DNA of 64,000 bases from Phycisphaerales bacterium. Its GTDB lineage: Bacteria; Planctomycetota; Phycisphaerae; Phycisphaerales; SM1A02. Shown in pieces: positions 37,567 to 45,338 of the stretch. Where the stretch lies: the NCBI GenBank assembly GCA_022446885.1, contig JAKVBU010000006.1:1-64000 (forward strand), given 5' to 3'. The notes beneath the pieces were generated by a model. That model saw nothing but the letters and a program-made list of their open reading frames with translations. It searched no databases and had not been told where the DNA came from. Each line of letters starts with the position of its first letter. Within the stretch, counting starts at the first letter, position 1. The translations under genes were made by a program, and so were the position numbers.

Positions 37567-37733
37567 CGATGCTCCTGACTGACCCACCTAGACGTGGTGA
37601 GTCGAGCCGAGCAGGATAGCCGCTTGCGAGGCTTGCTTCAATCCCCCGTCGCCTTCAACAACCCTCAGGCGTCTCATCCGCCCCCCAATCCCTCCAGAGG
37701 CCGATTCCCTGTGTGCGAGCCCCCCCCTGACGG

Positions 37734-38648
37734 TCAGTGGGCCAGCAGCAGATCTTGCCCGGCGTGGGCCTGATCGACGTCCCAGACGTGATCGCCGGCC
37801 ACCAGCCCCTCACGGGCATCTTGCACATTGCCGTCGCCAAAGAGCACTGCCGGGTGGTCGGTGATCCGACGGGCGAATCGACGCTCCTCGATGGCCTCGA
37901 GGAAGGGTTTGCCGTCCATGAGACCCTGCAGCGCCGGATTGCGGTCGCCGATGAGCACCATGCCCGAGCCACCCAATTGGCTGCCGTTGACTGGCAGGAT
38001 CACGAACGAGAAGCCGTGGCGACCGATGCCCGGACGCCGTGGATTCCGCAGGCATGCGTCGTCGCAGTGCCCTGAGCGAGCGAGGCCGTGCACATCAAGT
38101 TGTTGCGCGTCGGAAGGCATGCCCTTGAGCCCCGTCACGCCTGTCGAGGCCTCTTTGGTGGGCAGCCGGCCCTCATTGTCCTTGGACCAATTGGCTACAC
38201 CAGCGTGCAGTTGAGAGAGATTGCGGTGCGTGCCAGCTGATACAGCGCGGTCCTTTGCCATGCGGGCGATGGGCAATGCCGCCCCGGCGACCATCGCGGC
38301 TACTGCAGCCACTGCGCCGAACTCGGCAAGACGGAACTTCAGACGGCCACTTCGGCCTGCGGCTTCGGCTGGCTGCAAGCGCATGCGATCCTGACGGGCC
38401 GACTCTTCGCGGTTGATCCGCGCCATGGTCGCGTGCACCAGCGTAGCGCGATCTTCGTCGTTCAACTCGCCTTCTGGATAGACATCGAGGCGGCCCAGCA
38501 ATGCGTGGGTCGCCTTCGCTCGTGCCCGTGCGTCGCCATCGAGCCCGTCGATACGGGCCGCGTCGAAGCCGTCTTCGGCAAGATGATCGACGGCGGCAAT
38601 GTCGGCAGGCGACAGATCTGGCGTCTTGTTCTGGTCGTCACGACTCAC
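37734..38648 (-). CDS. Membrane protein partnered with the ECF sigma factor (putative anti-sigma factor)
   Basis: The GTG at 38648 overlaps the sigma stop by 4 nt (GTGA) and gives 304 residues. The N-terminal cytoplasmic part (about 1-105) would bind the sigma factor; one membrane segment follows (AVAAVAAMVAGAALPIA, about 112-128). The outer part begins NLSQLHAGVANWSKDNEGRLP and ends HPAVLFGDGNVQDAREG, resembling planctomycete H-X9-DG pseudopilin-like domains. The anti-sigma role rests on gene order and topology. Confidence 0.7.
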   Translation of the reverse strand: MSRDDQNKTPDLSPADIAAVDHLAEDGFDAARIDGLDGDARARAKATHALLGRLDVYPEGELNDEDRATLVHATMARINREESARQDRMRLQPAEAAGRSGRLKFRLAEFGAVAAVAAMVAGAALPIARMAKDRAVSAGTHRNLSQLHAGVANWSKDNEGRLPTKEASTGVTGLKGMPSDAQQLDVHGLARSGHCDDACLRNPRRPGIGRHGFSFVILPVNGSQLGGSGMVLIGDRNPALQGLMDGKPFLEAIEERRFARRITDHPAVLFGDGNVQDAREGLVAGDHVWDVDQAHAGQDLLLAH

Positions 38649-39460
38649 GAATCGTCGTCCTTCCCTGCCCCGCACTCAACTTCCCAGGCTCGTGCGAACG
38701 CGGCGATGGCCGCGTGCAAACGGCTCTTGACCGTTCCCAGGGGAATGCGCAGGCTCTCTGCAATCTGGTTGTATGACATCTTTTGGAAGTAGCTCAGCAG
38801 GATGATCTCTCGCTGATGCTCCGGCATGGCATCGACGACCCGCTTGACCGCGTTGGCCTCCTCGAGGGCGGACAGTGGTGAGTCGGGCGTCTGTGTATCG
38901 GCGGCGAGCAGATCCACGAAGGCGTCGCGATCGTCATCACCGATCGATGCCGATAGTGAAAGAGCCCGACGCCGAGACTGACGACGGTGCCAATCACGCC
39001 CCTTGTTGACCGCGATGGTGTACATCCACGGACGGAATCGACGGGACAGATCGAATGTGTGGGCCGACTGGTGCACCTGCAGAAACGTCTCCTGGAAGAC
39101 GTCTTCAGCGGCAGCCCGTGAGCCGGTCAGGCGGGTCAGGAATGGCACCAATTCAACGCTGTAGCGATCGACGAGAGTCCGAAAGGCCTCGTCATCACCA
39201 GCCAGGTGGGCTTCAAGGAGCGCTTCGTCGCTGGGGGTGGTCACGGCCGCGGTCACAGGTCTCTGTGCCGCGGTGGCGGTGGATCCCGCCCGGGACGAGT
39301 TGGAACGCCCAAACTCGGCGACAGTCCTGCCCACGGCAGGGGCGATCATAGCCGAGGGCTGCTCTGGAGTCGCCCCAACCAGCCGCAGGGGGCCCCAGGG
39401 CCGCCTGAATGGCGCAGGGAGATCGCTTGGAACGCAGGGCAATGCCGCCATCGCGGTCAT
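38645..39460 (-). CDS. ECF-type RNA polymerase sigma factor
   Basis: Region 2 (DEAFRTLVDRYSVELVPFLTRLTGSRAAAEDVFQETFLQVH and RRFRPWMYTIAVNKGRDWHRRQ) and region 4 (MPEHQREIILLSYFQKMSYNQIAESLRIPLGTVKSRLHAAI) are clear. An Ala/Pro-rich N-terminal extension of about 80 residues precedes them. The start is uncertain: ATG 39460 (271 residues) or ATG 39349. It is cotranscribed with its membrane partner. Confidence 0.85.
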   Translation of the reverse strand: MTAMAALPCVPSDLPAPFRRPWGPLRLVGATPEQPSAMIAPAVGRTVAEFGRSNSSRAGSTATAAQRPVTAAVTTPSDEALLEAHLAGDDEAFRTLVDRYSVELVPFLTRLTGSRAAAEDVFQETFLQVHQSAHTFDLSRRFRPWMYTIAVNKGRDWHRRQSRRRALSLSASIGDDDRDAFVDLLAADTQTPDSPLSALEEANAVKRVVDAMPEHQREIILLSYFQKMSYNQIAESLRIPLGTVKSRLHAAIAAFARAWEVECGAGKDDDS

Positions 39461-39591
39461 ATGTCGCCCGAGGGGCTGTGGTTCGGTCAGGAACACGAGG
39501 ATTCGTACAAAAGAAGTCGGTGGTAGGGCCGCTGGGCTAGGATCCCCCGCTTGAGCCCCTGAATGGAGCAGGCAGCGGGCAGGAGCGACTC

Positions 39592-40758
39592 GTGGGCGTA
39601 CCCATCTCACAGATGTGGACTGTGGCCAGTTACGTGTTGAAGCAGAAGCTTCGCCGCCGCAAGCGATATCCGCTGGTCCTCATGCTGGAACCACTCTTTC
39701 GCTGCAATCTGGCCTGCGCGGGCTGTGGCAAGATCCAGTATCCGCCCCACATCCTCAAGCGTGACCTGTCACTGGAAGATGCCCTCGCCGCCGTCGATGC
39801 GTGCGGGGCTCCCATGGTGTCGATTCCAGGCGGCGAGCCGCTCATGTGGCCGCACATTCAAGCCTTCGTCGAGGCCCTCGTGGAGCGACGCAAGTACATC
39901 TACCTCTGCTCGAACGCCATCTTGCTCAAGGAGAAACTCGATGCGGGCTGGTTCAAGCCAAGCAAGTATCTGACCTTCTCCATTCACATGGACGGCCCCC
40001 GCGATGAGCATGACTTTGCCGTGTGCCGAGAGGGCACCTTTGACAAGGCGATGGAGGGCATGCGGCAAGCCGTGGACATGGGCTTCAGGGTCACGACCAA
40101 CACCACGCTCTTTGATGGCGCTGACCCCAACGCCGTTCGGCGCTTCTTTGACGAGATGATGGATCTGGGCGTCGAAGGCATGATGCTCAGCCCGGGCTAT
40201 GCCTATGACAAGGCGCCTGATCAGAAGAACTTCCTGCACAGGAAGCAGACCAACGAACTCTTCGACATGATCCTGTCGAATCGCAAGCGTCGATGGAGAT
40301 TCAATCAGTCGCCGCTGTTCCTTGAGTTTCTCATGGGCACTCGGGAGTACGACTGCACACCATGGGGTAATCCCACCTACAACATCTTCGGCTGGCAGAA
40401 GCCCTGCTACTTGCTGCAAGAGGGGTATGTAGACACCTTCGACGAGTTGATGAACGACACGCAGTGGAGCAACTACGGCGTTTCGTCTGGCAATCCAGCA
40501 TGCCGTGACTGCATGGTGCACTCCGGGTACGAAGCGACGGCAGTGGACCACACATTCAGTTCATTTGGTGGCATGTGGGGCACGATCAAGGCGATGGTGT
40601 TCAACCGCTACGCCTCCCCTTCCGCGGCCCGCAAGCTCATTGAGGAAGAGGGAAAGCCACATGGCCCCGAAGTGCATCTGGTGCAGTTGGGAGTTGATGT
40701 GTCAGCGCTGCGCGATGCCCGCGCCCGCCGTCGATCACAAGCGGGCCAGGTCGCATGA
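39592..40758 (+). CDS. hpnH: Adenosyl-hopene transferase HpnH (radical SAM)
   Basis: HpnH joins the adenosyl radical to diploptene, the first step to C35 hopanoids. The 388-residue protein has the 4Fe-4S motif FRCNLACAGCGKIQYP, VSIPGGEPLMW, YLCSNAILL, SIHMDGPRDEHD, MMLSPGYAYDKAP, and the C-terminal CxxC site NPACRDCMVHSGYEATAVDH. GTG 39592 follows AGGAG by 6 nt. The stop overlaps the next gene by 4 nt. Confidence 0.94.
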   Translation: MGVPISQMWTVASYVLKQKLRRRKRYPLVLMLEPLFRCNLACAGCGKIQYPPHILKRDLSLEDALAAVDACGAPMVSIPGGEPLMWPHIQAFVEALVERRKYIYLCSNAILLKEKLDAGWFKPSKYLTFSIHMDGPRDEHDFAVCREGTFDKAMEGMRQAVDMGFRVTTNTTLFDGADPNAVRRFFDEMMDLGVEGMMLSPGYAYDKAPDQKNFLHRKQTNELFDMILSNRKRRWRFNQSPLFLEFLMGTREYDCTPWGNPTYNIFGWQKPCYLLQEGYVDTFDELMNDTQWSNYGVSSGNPACRDCMVHSGYEATAVDHTFSSFGGMWGTIKAMVFNRYASPSAARKLIEEEGKPHGPEVHLVQLGVDVSALRDARARRRSQAGQVA

Positions 40759-41477
40759 GTCAGTGGTGGGGCCACCAGATCTACGCCGACTTTGGCGGTG
40801 GTGACGCAGGGACTGTCGCTGTTGTGTCATGGGCCGTGATTGTGATCGGTGCCATCACACTCCATGAGTTGGGGCACGGCTGGGCCGCCCTCTGGGAGGG
40901 AGACAACACACCACGTGAATACGGGCGGATGACGGCCAACCCCATCGTGCACATGGGCACGATGTCGCTGCTCATGTTCGCCATCATTGGTATTGCCTGG
41001 GGCCTGATGCCGGTGCGGCCGGATCGATTTCGACACGGCAACGCGGGTCGGGCCCTCGTAGCCTTCGCCGGCCCGGCAGTGAACCTGATTCTGTTTCTAT
41101 TGTTCGCGACCTGCTATGGACTCTTGTTGCGATCGGGGGCAACGGGAGACTTTGCCTCCAATCTGAAGATCTTCCTCACCCTGGGCGGCCTGCTCAACGG
41201 TGCGCTCCTGCTGTTCAATCTGCTGCCGCTGCCGCCACTGGATGGCTGGTGCATTCTGGAGAGCCTGCTGCGGCAGATTGCCTGGAGGCCTCGATCGGGC
41301 ATCACCAAAGCACTTCAACCACCGGCCGCAGGGCTGCTGGAGTTGAGCCGTCACCCCAATGCACCAATGGCCTCGCTCTTCGTGCTCTTTGCGCTCTTCT
41401 GGACCGGTGGATTCGGGTGGTTCTTCGCAGCCTCCGTCCAAGCCACCCATTGGTGGGCGAGGCTGATTGCAGGGTGA
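40755..41477 (+). CDS. Membrane metalloprotease, site-2-protease (M50) family
   Basis: The 240-residue membrane protein has HELGH near residue 38 (Zn and catalytic Glu) and NLLPLPPLDGWCILE with the third Zn ligand Asp, over five or six membrane segments. There is no PDZ domain. It is coupled to hpnH by ATGA overlap, but a role in hopanoid synthesis is not implied by sequence. It could cleave an anti-sigma factor. Confidence 0.88.
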   Translation: MSQWWGHQIYADFGGGDAGTVAVVSWAVIVIGAITLHELGHGWAALWEGDNTPREYGRMTANPIVHMGTMSLLMFAIIGIAWGLMPVRPDRFRHGNAGRALVAFAGPAVNLILFLLFATCYGLLLRSGATGDFASNLKIFLTLGGLLNGALLLFNLLPLPPLDGWCILESLLRQIAWRPRSGITKALQPPAAGLLELSRHPNAPMASLFVLFALFWTGGFGWFFAASVQATHWWARLIAG

Positions 41478-41495
41478 GATTGAAGGCGTTGGCGA

Positions 41496-42260
41496 TCAGC
41501 CCTCGCCGTGTTCGTGCCCATCCCCATGCCCATGATCATGATCGCCGTGACCGTGCTCATGGCCATGGTCGTGATCCCCGTGACCGTGTTCGTGCCCATG
41601 ATCATGATCGCCGTGACCGTGCTCATGGCCGTGATCGTGATCGCCGTGGCTGTGGCCACCGCGCTGCATGCGCACATAGTCAAGTTGCATCGACTTGAAC
41701 TCTTGCCCGTCTGGCCCGGTTGAGAACATCTCGGCTGTGAACGAATTGGGATCACTGAATGTCTCTGTGCCGCGCATGGACACCCGACCCTTGAGCGGAT
41801 CAGTGGCCTTGGCGTTCCAGTGGAAGACGTCACCCTTCATGACGCCCTCGCCCTGCATCATCGAAGTGGACATGTTGTCCATCCAGTTGAACTGCAGCCG
41901 CTGGGTCTTGTTGTCATACCCCGTCATGCCGATGCCCCGAAATGGTTGTCCGGCGAACGCACTCTCGTACACCTGGATCAGGAATCGGCCCCCCAACTCC
42001 ATGCGGAATTGCGCCTTGCCGGTGCTCTCCTGCGTAGGTGCCCCGGGGGCAGGCCAATGCCGCACCGTGACCGACCAGAGCCCCTGCCGCTTGGCGAGCA
42101 TCGCCTGATGCTCGCCGGGCGTGGCCAGTTCCTTCCAAGCCTCCATCATGGCCGGGTCCATGGCCCCCTCTTCAGCCGCGTGATCATCGATGGCAAGCCC
42201 TGCCGAGGTCAGCATGGTGATGGAAGCGGCCAAAGCAGCGATGGTGGTCGGGCGAGTCAT
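41496..42260 (-). CDS. DUF1579 protein with His-rich metal-binding tail
   Basis: The 254-residue exported protein has a signal peptide (residues 1-23) and a DUF1579 lipocalin-like body (GLWSVTVRHWPAPGAP, GRFLIQVYESAFAGQPFRGIGMTGYDN, ADPLKGRVSMRGTETF-like). From residue 203 it is almost only His, Gly, Asp and Glu: three HGDHDHGHEHG units plus a variant. The tail could store or sense Ni, Zn or Cu in the periplasm. AAGGAC precedes the ATG. Confidence 0.85.
   Translation of the reverse strand: MTRPTTIAALAASITMLTSAGLAIDDHAAEEGAMDPAMMEAWKELATPGEHQAMLAKRQGLWSVTVRHWPAPGAPTQESTGKAQFRMELGGRFLIQVYESAFAGQPFRGIGMTGYDNKTQRLQFNWMDNMSTSMMQGEGVMKGDVFHWNAKATDPLKGRVSMRGTETFSDPNSFTAEMFSTGPDGQEFKSMQLDYVRMQRGGHSHGDHDHGHEHGHGDHDHGHEHGHGDHDHGHEHGHGDHDHGHGDGHEHGEG
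41505..41648. repeat. 33-bp tandem repeats encoding HGDHDHGHEHG
   Basis: Three 33-bp units and a longer variant encode residues 205-252 of the DUF1579 protein. Synonymous differences between units show that the amino-acid pattern is retained. Confidence 0.9.
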
Positions 42261-42543
42261 GTTGAGGTCCTTGCTTGGTTGAGGCGGGTCTGTGAGGTCG
42301 ATTTCAGGGGCATGAACCTAGCAGGTGTCCCCTGTCAGACGCTCAAATCACCTTCATCAGTGCGTTGAGGCCCAGTTTGGGCTACCATGCCCCGTTCGTC
42401 CACGCGGCGAAGTTCGCTCCGCACGGCTGCCCCCTTTGGCTCGGAGGCAGTTCCCGGAGCGACCGGGCGCGACGGTCGGCATCGAGCCGACGGCGTACCG
42501 AGCCACGTGCAGTGCATGCACGATTCGTGCAAGGAGGAGCCAT

Positions 42544-42813
42544 ATGGTCGTTCTGCGACTGAAGCGCATGGGACGCCGGCACCGTCCCTTCTACCGCGTC
42601 AATGCCATGGACAAGCGAGCACCCCGCGATGGCCGAGTCATCGAGGAACTGGGTTGGTTCGACCCGCTCGCCAGTGATGACAAGCAGGTCAGCCTCAAAG
42701 CCGATCGCATCAAGTACTGGCTGAGCGTGGGCGCTCAGCCAAGTGAGACGGTGCGCAACCTGCTCAAGAAGTCGGACATCGATCCGACGCCGGGCCAGAA
42801 GCTCGAGAGCTGA
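42544..42813 (+). CDS. rpsP: 30S ribosomal protein S16
   Basis: The 89-residue S16 begins MVVLRLKRMGRRHRPFYRVNAMDKRAPRDGR in two recognisable blocks and includes IEELGWFDPLA. The ATG at 42544 has AAGGAGG 7 nt upstream, which rules out longer forms. The 283-bp leader region upstream (42261-42543) has a GCCCA/TGGGC hairpin followed by a TACCAT box (42383) but no gene. It leads the rpsP-trmD-rplS cluster. Confidence 0.96.
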   Translation: MVVLRLKRMGRRHRPFYRVNAMDKRAPRDGRVIEELGWFDPLASDDKQVSLKADRIKYWLSVGAQPSETVRNLLKKSDIDPTPGQKLES

Positions 42814-42832
42814 TTAGGCCCGGGGGTTCGCC

Positions 42833-43540
42833 ATGCGAATCGACATCCTGACCTTGTTTCCAGACATGTTCGATGCCCCGCTCCAAACGAGCATCATCGG
42901 ACGAGCCCGGAGCAGCGGCCTGCTCGAAGTTCATGTCCACGACATTCGTGACTGGACTTTGGACAAGCACAACAAGGTGGATGATCGTCCTTTCGGCGGC
43001 GGGCCTGGAATGGTGATGATGTGCCAGCCCCTGCATGATGCAGTGCTGGCGGTTGAAGAAACGGACACGCGGCGGGCGCACAGGATGCTGCTCTCGCCGC
43101 AAGGAAGGAGACTCACGCAGGACATCGTTGAGTCGTTGGCACAGCAGGAGCGACTGCTCCTGATCGCCGGACACTACGAAGGGATCGACGAACGCGTCAT
43201 CGACGCACTCGGCCCCGAAGAAGTGAGCATCGGCGACTACGTGCTCTCCGGTGGCGAACTGCCGGCCATGGTGCTGGTGGATGCCATTGCCCGACTGCTC
43301 CCAGGCGCACTGGGACATGAAGGCTCGGCCGCCGAAGACTCATTCTCCCTGAAAGATGACGACGGAAAGCCCCTGCTGGACACGCCGCACTACACCCGCC
43401 CCCGCGATTGGGACGGCCGAACAGTGCCCGACGTGCTACTCAGCGGAGACCACGGCGCCATCGCTCGCTGGAGACTCGAGCAACAACGAGACCGGACACG
43501 GCAAAGACGACCTGACCTTCGTGATGACCCGACAGGTTGA
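42833..43540 (+). CDS. trmD: tRNA (guanine-N1)-methyltransferase
   Basis: TrmD methylates G37 next to the anticodon. The 235-residue knotted (SPOUT) enzyme has ILTLFPDMFDAPLQTSIIGRA, VDDRPFGGGPGMVMMCQPL, LLIAGHYEGIDERV, and SIGDYVLSGGELPAMVLVDA. rimM, normally between rpsP and trmD, is absent. Confidence 0.97.
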   Translation: MRIDILTLFPDMFDAPLQTSIIGRARSSGLLEVHVHDIRDWTLDKHNKVDDRPFGGGPGMVMMCQPLHDAVLAVEETDTRRAHRMLLSPQGRRLTQDIVESLAQQERLLLIAGHYEGIDERVIDALGPEEVSIGDYVLSGGELPAMVLVDAIARLLPGALGHEGSAAEDSFSLKDDDGKPLLDTPHYTRPRDWDGRTVPDVLLSGDHGAIARWRLEQQRDRTRQRRPDLRDDPTG

Positions 43541-43542
43541 AG

Positions 43543-43582
43543 GCCCTGACAGGCTGATAGAACTGATAGAACCCATCAGGGC
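43543..43582 (+). promoter_or_regulatory. Hairpin with tandem CTGATAGAA in the rplS leader
   Basis: GCCCTGA (43543-43549) pairs perfectly with TCAGGGC (43576-43582). The loop holds two tandem copies of CTGATAGAA (43554-43571). It starts 2 nt after the trmD stop and ends 68 nt before rplS. It could be a ribosomal-protein leader for L19 control; that is inference. Confidence 0.45.
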
Positions 43583-43650
43583 AACCCCTGAGCACAGCGA
43601 CTCAAGTTGCCAAGGCCCGACGAGGCCTGAATCAGAGAGCGAGATTGAAC

Positions 43651-44028
43651 ATGAGCAAGCAAGCCATCATCGAAGGCGTCACGCAGGATCAACTCCGGCC
43701 CGAAGGTGACTTCCCAGCCTTTTCCGTCGGCGACACACTTGATGTCCACGTGCGGATCATTGAAGGCGACAAGGAACGGGTGCAGGTCTATCAAGGCGTT
43801 CTGATCGCCGAGAAGGGCCGAGGCATCAACCGCACGATCACGGTGCGGCGAATTGTCGCCAACGAAGGTGTGGAGCGAATTTTCCCGCTGCACTCACCTC
43901 GCATCGCCAAGATCGAGGTGGTTCGCCGCGGCGATGCCCGTCGGGCGAAGCTCTACTTCCTGCGCAACCGCGTGGGCAAATCGCGGCGTCTGCGTGATCA
44001 GCGTCGTGGTCTCAAGCACGTCAACTGA
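43651..44028 (+). CDS. rplS: 50S ribosomal protein L19
   Basis: The 125-residue L19 has PAFSVGDTLDVHVRIIEGDKERVQVYQGVLIAEKG in blocks and RIFPLHSPRIAKIEVVRRGDARRAKLYFLRNRVGK. ATG 43651 is used; the in-frame TTG two codons earlier is less likely. It closes the rpsP-trmD-rplS group. Confidence 0.97.
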   Translation: MSKQAIIEGVTQDQLRPEGDFPAFSVGDTLDVHVRIIEGDKERVQVYQGVLIAEKGRGINRTITVRRIVANEGVERIFPLHSPRIAKIEVVRRGDARRAKLYFLRNRVGKSRRLRDQRRGLKHVN

Positions 44029-44143
44029 CGCGCTGGACAAGCTCGAGCCAAACCAACTCAGCCCCAACCCAACACGACCGCGAGTCGATCTACCGATCGC
44101 CTCGCGGTCGTTGCTTCAACCCTTCCCGGTTGTGGGTGTTCGA

Positions 44144-44338
44144 TCAGCCGGCCCGTTTCATCCACCAGGGCATGTCGCTACGTCTGGTCGCCAACCTGCG
44201 AACAGACGTATCGCCCTGCTCGGCAGCCCGGTTGGTTCGAGCGGTTGTGATGTCGGCGTCGATGGAGGCGATCGCGCGGCGAACGTCTCTCAACTGGGCT
44301 TCGCTGAGGGTGTGCGTTTGTCGCTTGTCCTCGTGCAT
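44144..44338 (-). CDS. Possible small protein of unknown function
   Basis: A 64-residue frame (MHEDKRQTHTLSEAQLRDVR...) starts at an ATG with GAGGAG 8 nt upstream and has a helical, charged composition ending in WWMKRAG. I know no relative. It stands alone in the 450-bp gap between rplS and the SWIM-like gene; the remaining gap shows nothing else. Confidence 0.4.
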   Translation of the reverse strand: MHEDKRQTHTLSEAQLRDVRRAIASIDADITTARTNRAAEQGDTSVRRLATRRSDMPWWMKRAG

Positions 44339-44477
44339 GACGGGGGCTCCTCACGCCTCTCCAGGGCGTCAGAGCAGCCATCGGGCCATTACGAGGACCA
44401 CTTGAGTGCCTTGCGCGGTTTCTGCGGATTGAGCCGACGAGTCAGCCTGAGGCGAAAAAGTGCCCCCCCGGCAGGCC

Positions 44478-45338
44478 TCAATCGTCCTGCACCTTTCGGG
44501 CCTCGTCAGCGATCTCGTCGTAGATCGTGGCCAGCAGCCCACACAGGGGGAACTTGCCCCCAAGGCTGGAACTGCCAAGACGCCTGAGCAGGGCATGCTC
44601 AGGATGAGCGTCATGTGGCACATCAGGCAGATGGTGCGGACTTCGCCAGAAGTGGGCGGCTGCAGCGGTGATGGGCTCGCCCCGAGCCAGATCCGGATCG
44701 AGCTGAATGACTGGGTGGGCTTCAGACCCCTCGGCGCTTCGAAGCGTGCGGTGATGTCGCAGTCGCTCCAGAAGTGCCTCGGCGCTCAAGCCACGAACCG
44801 TCAGGATTTCAAGCGGTCGAAGGTGCAGCACCTCGGCCACAATCCAAGCCAGTGCCGCCGGGCGCCAATGCTGCTTTTGCACACGCTCATCAGCTTCGAC
44901 ACACAGGCCGTCATCCTTGGGCGGCACCAGAGACAAACCACGGCGATCAAACAACCCACCCAGATCAGGCGGCAACTTCCCTTCGAGCAGCCGGGCTGTG
45001 TAGAGCGCCTCATCGGCCATGTCGGCGACGAGGGCATTCCAGGTCGAGTCTTCGATGCGTGGCAGCGTGAACGCGATGCTGCGAGGTGCTTCGCCGTCGG
45101 CTTCTACCGGGCCGGCAATTCGACCAGCGGTCAGATCGACCCGGCGAACGGCGCCGTCTCGGGCAGCGAGGTGGCCGTCAGCCATCGCTTCTTCGCCAAG
45201 CAGAGCCGTGACAGTGTCGAGCCATGCCGATGCAAGAACGCTCTCGCGAAGAACGGTCTCTTCGGTCTTGAGCCGCATTCGCCGCCCGCGACGACGCGAT
45301 GGCCGCGGCGCCTTGGATTCACCATTACCGCGAATCAC
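44478..45338 (-). CDS. SWIM-type protein with lost zinc ligands, partner of the SNF2 helicase
   Basis: The 286-residue protein follows the SNF2 gene (4-nt overlap, ATGA), where bacteria usually carry a SWIM zinc-finger protein. The family blocks are visible (WNALVADMADEALYTARLLEGKLPPDLGGLF, LSLVPPKDDGL, then HLRPLEILTVRGLS). The CxC...CxH ligands are not: where CSCPDW...PCKH is expected, the text reads CVEADERVQKQHWRPAALA. A basic N-terminus (RPSRRRGRRMR) may bind DNA. Function is unknown. Confidence 0.65.
   Translation of the reverse strand: MIRGNGESKAPRPSRRRGRRMRLKTEETVLRESVLASAWLDTVTALLGEEAMADGHLAARDGAVRRVDLTAGRIAGPVEADGEAPRSIAFTLPRIEDSTWNALVADMADEALYTARLLEGKLPPDLGGLFDRRGLSLVPPKDDGLCVEADERVQKQHWRPAALAWIVAEVLHLRPLEILTVRGLSAEALLERLRHHRTLRSAEGSEAHPVIQLDPDLARGEPITAAAAHFWRSPHHLPDVPHDAHPEHALLRRLGSSSLGGKFPLCGLLATIYDEIADEARKVQDD

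Noticed and set aside
41505-41648. CRISPR-like array
   Set aside because: The 33-bp units have no spacers and encode a regular His-rich peptide in frame.
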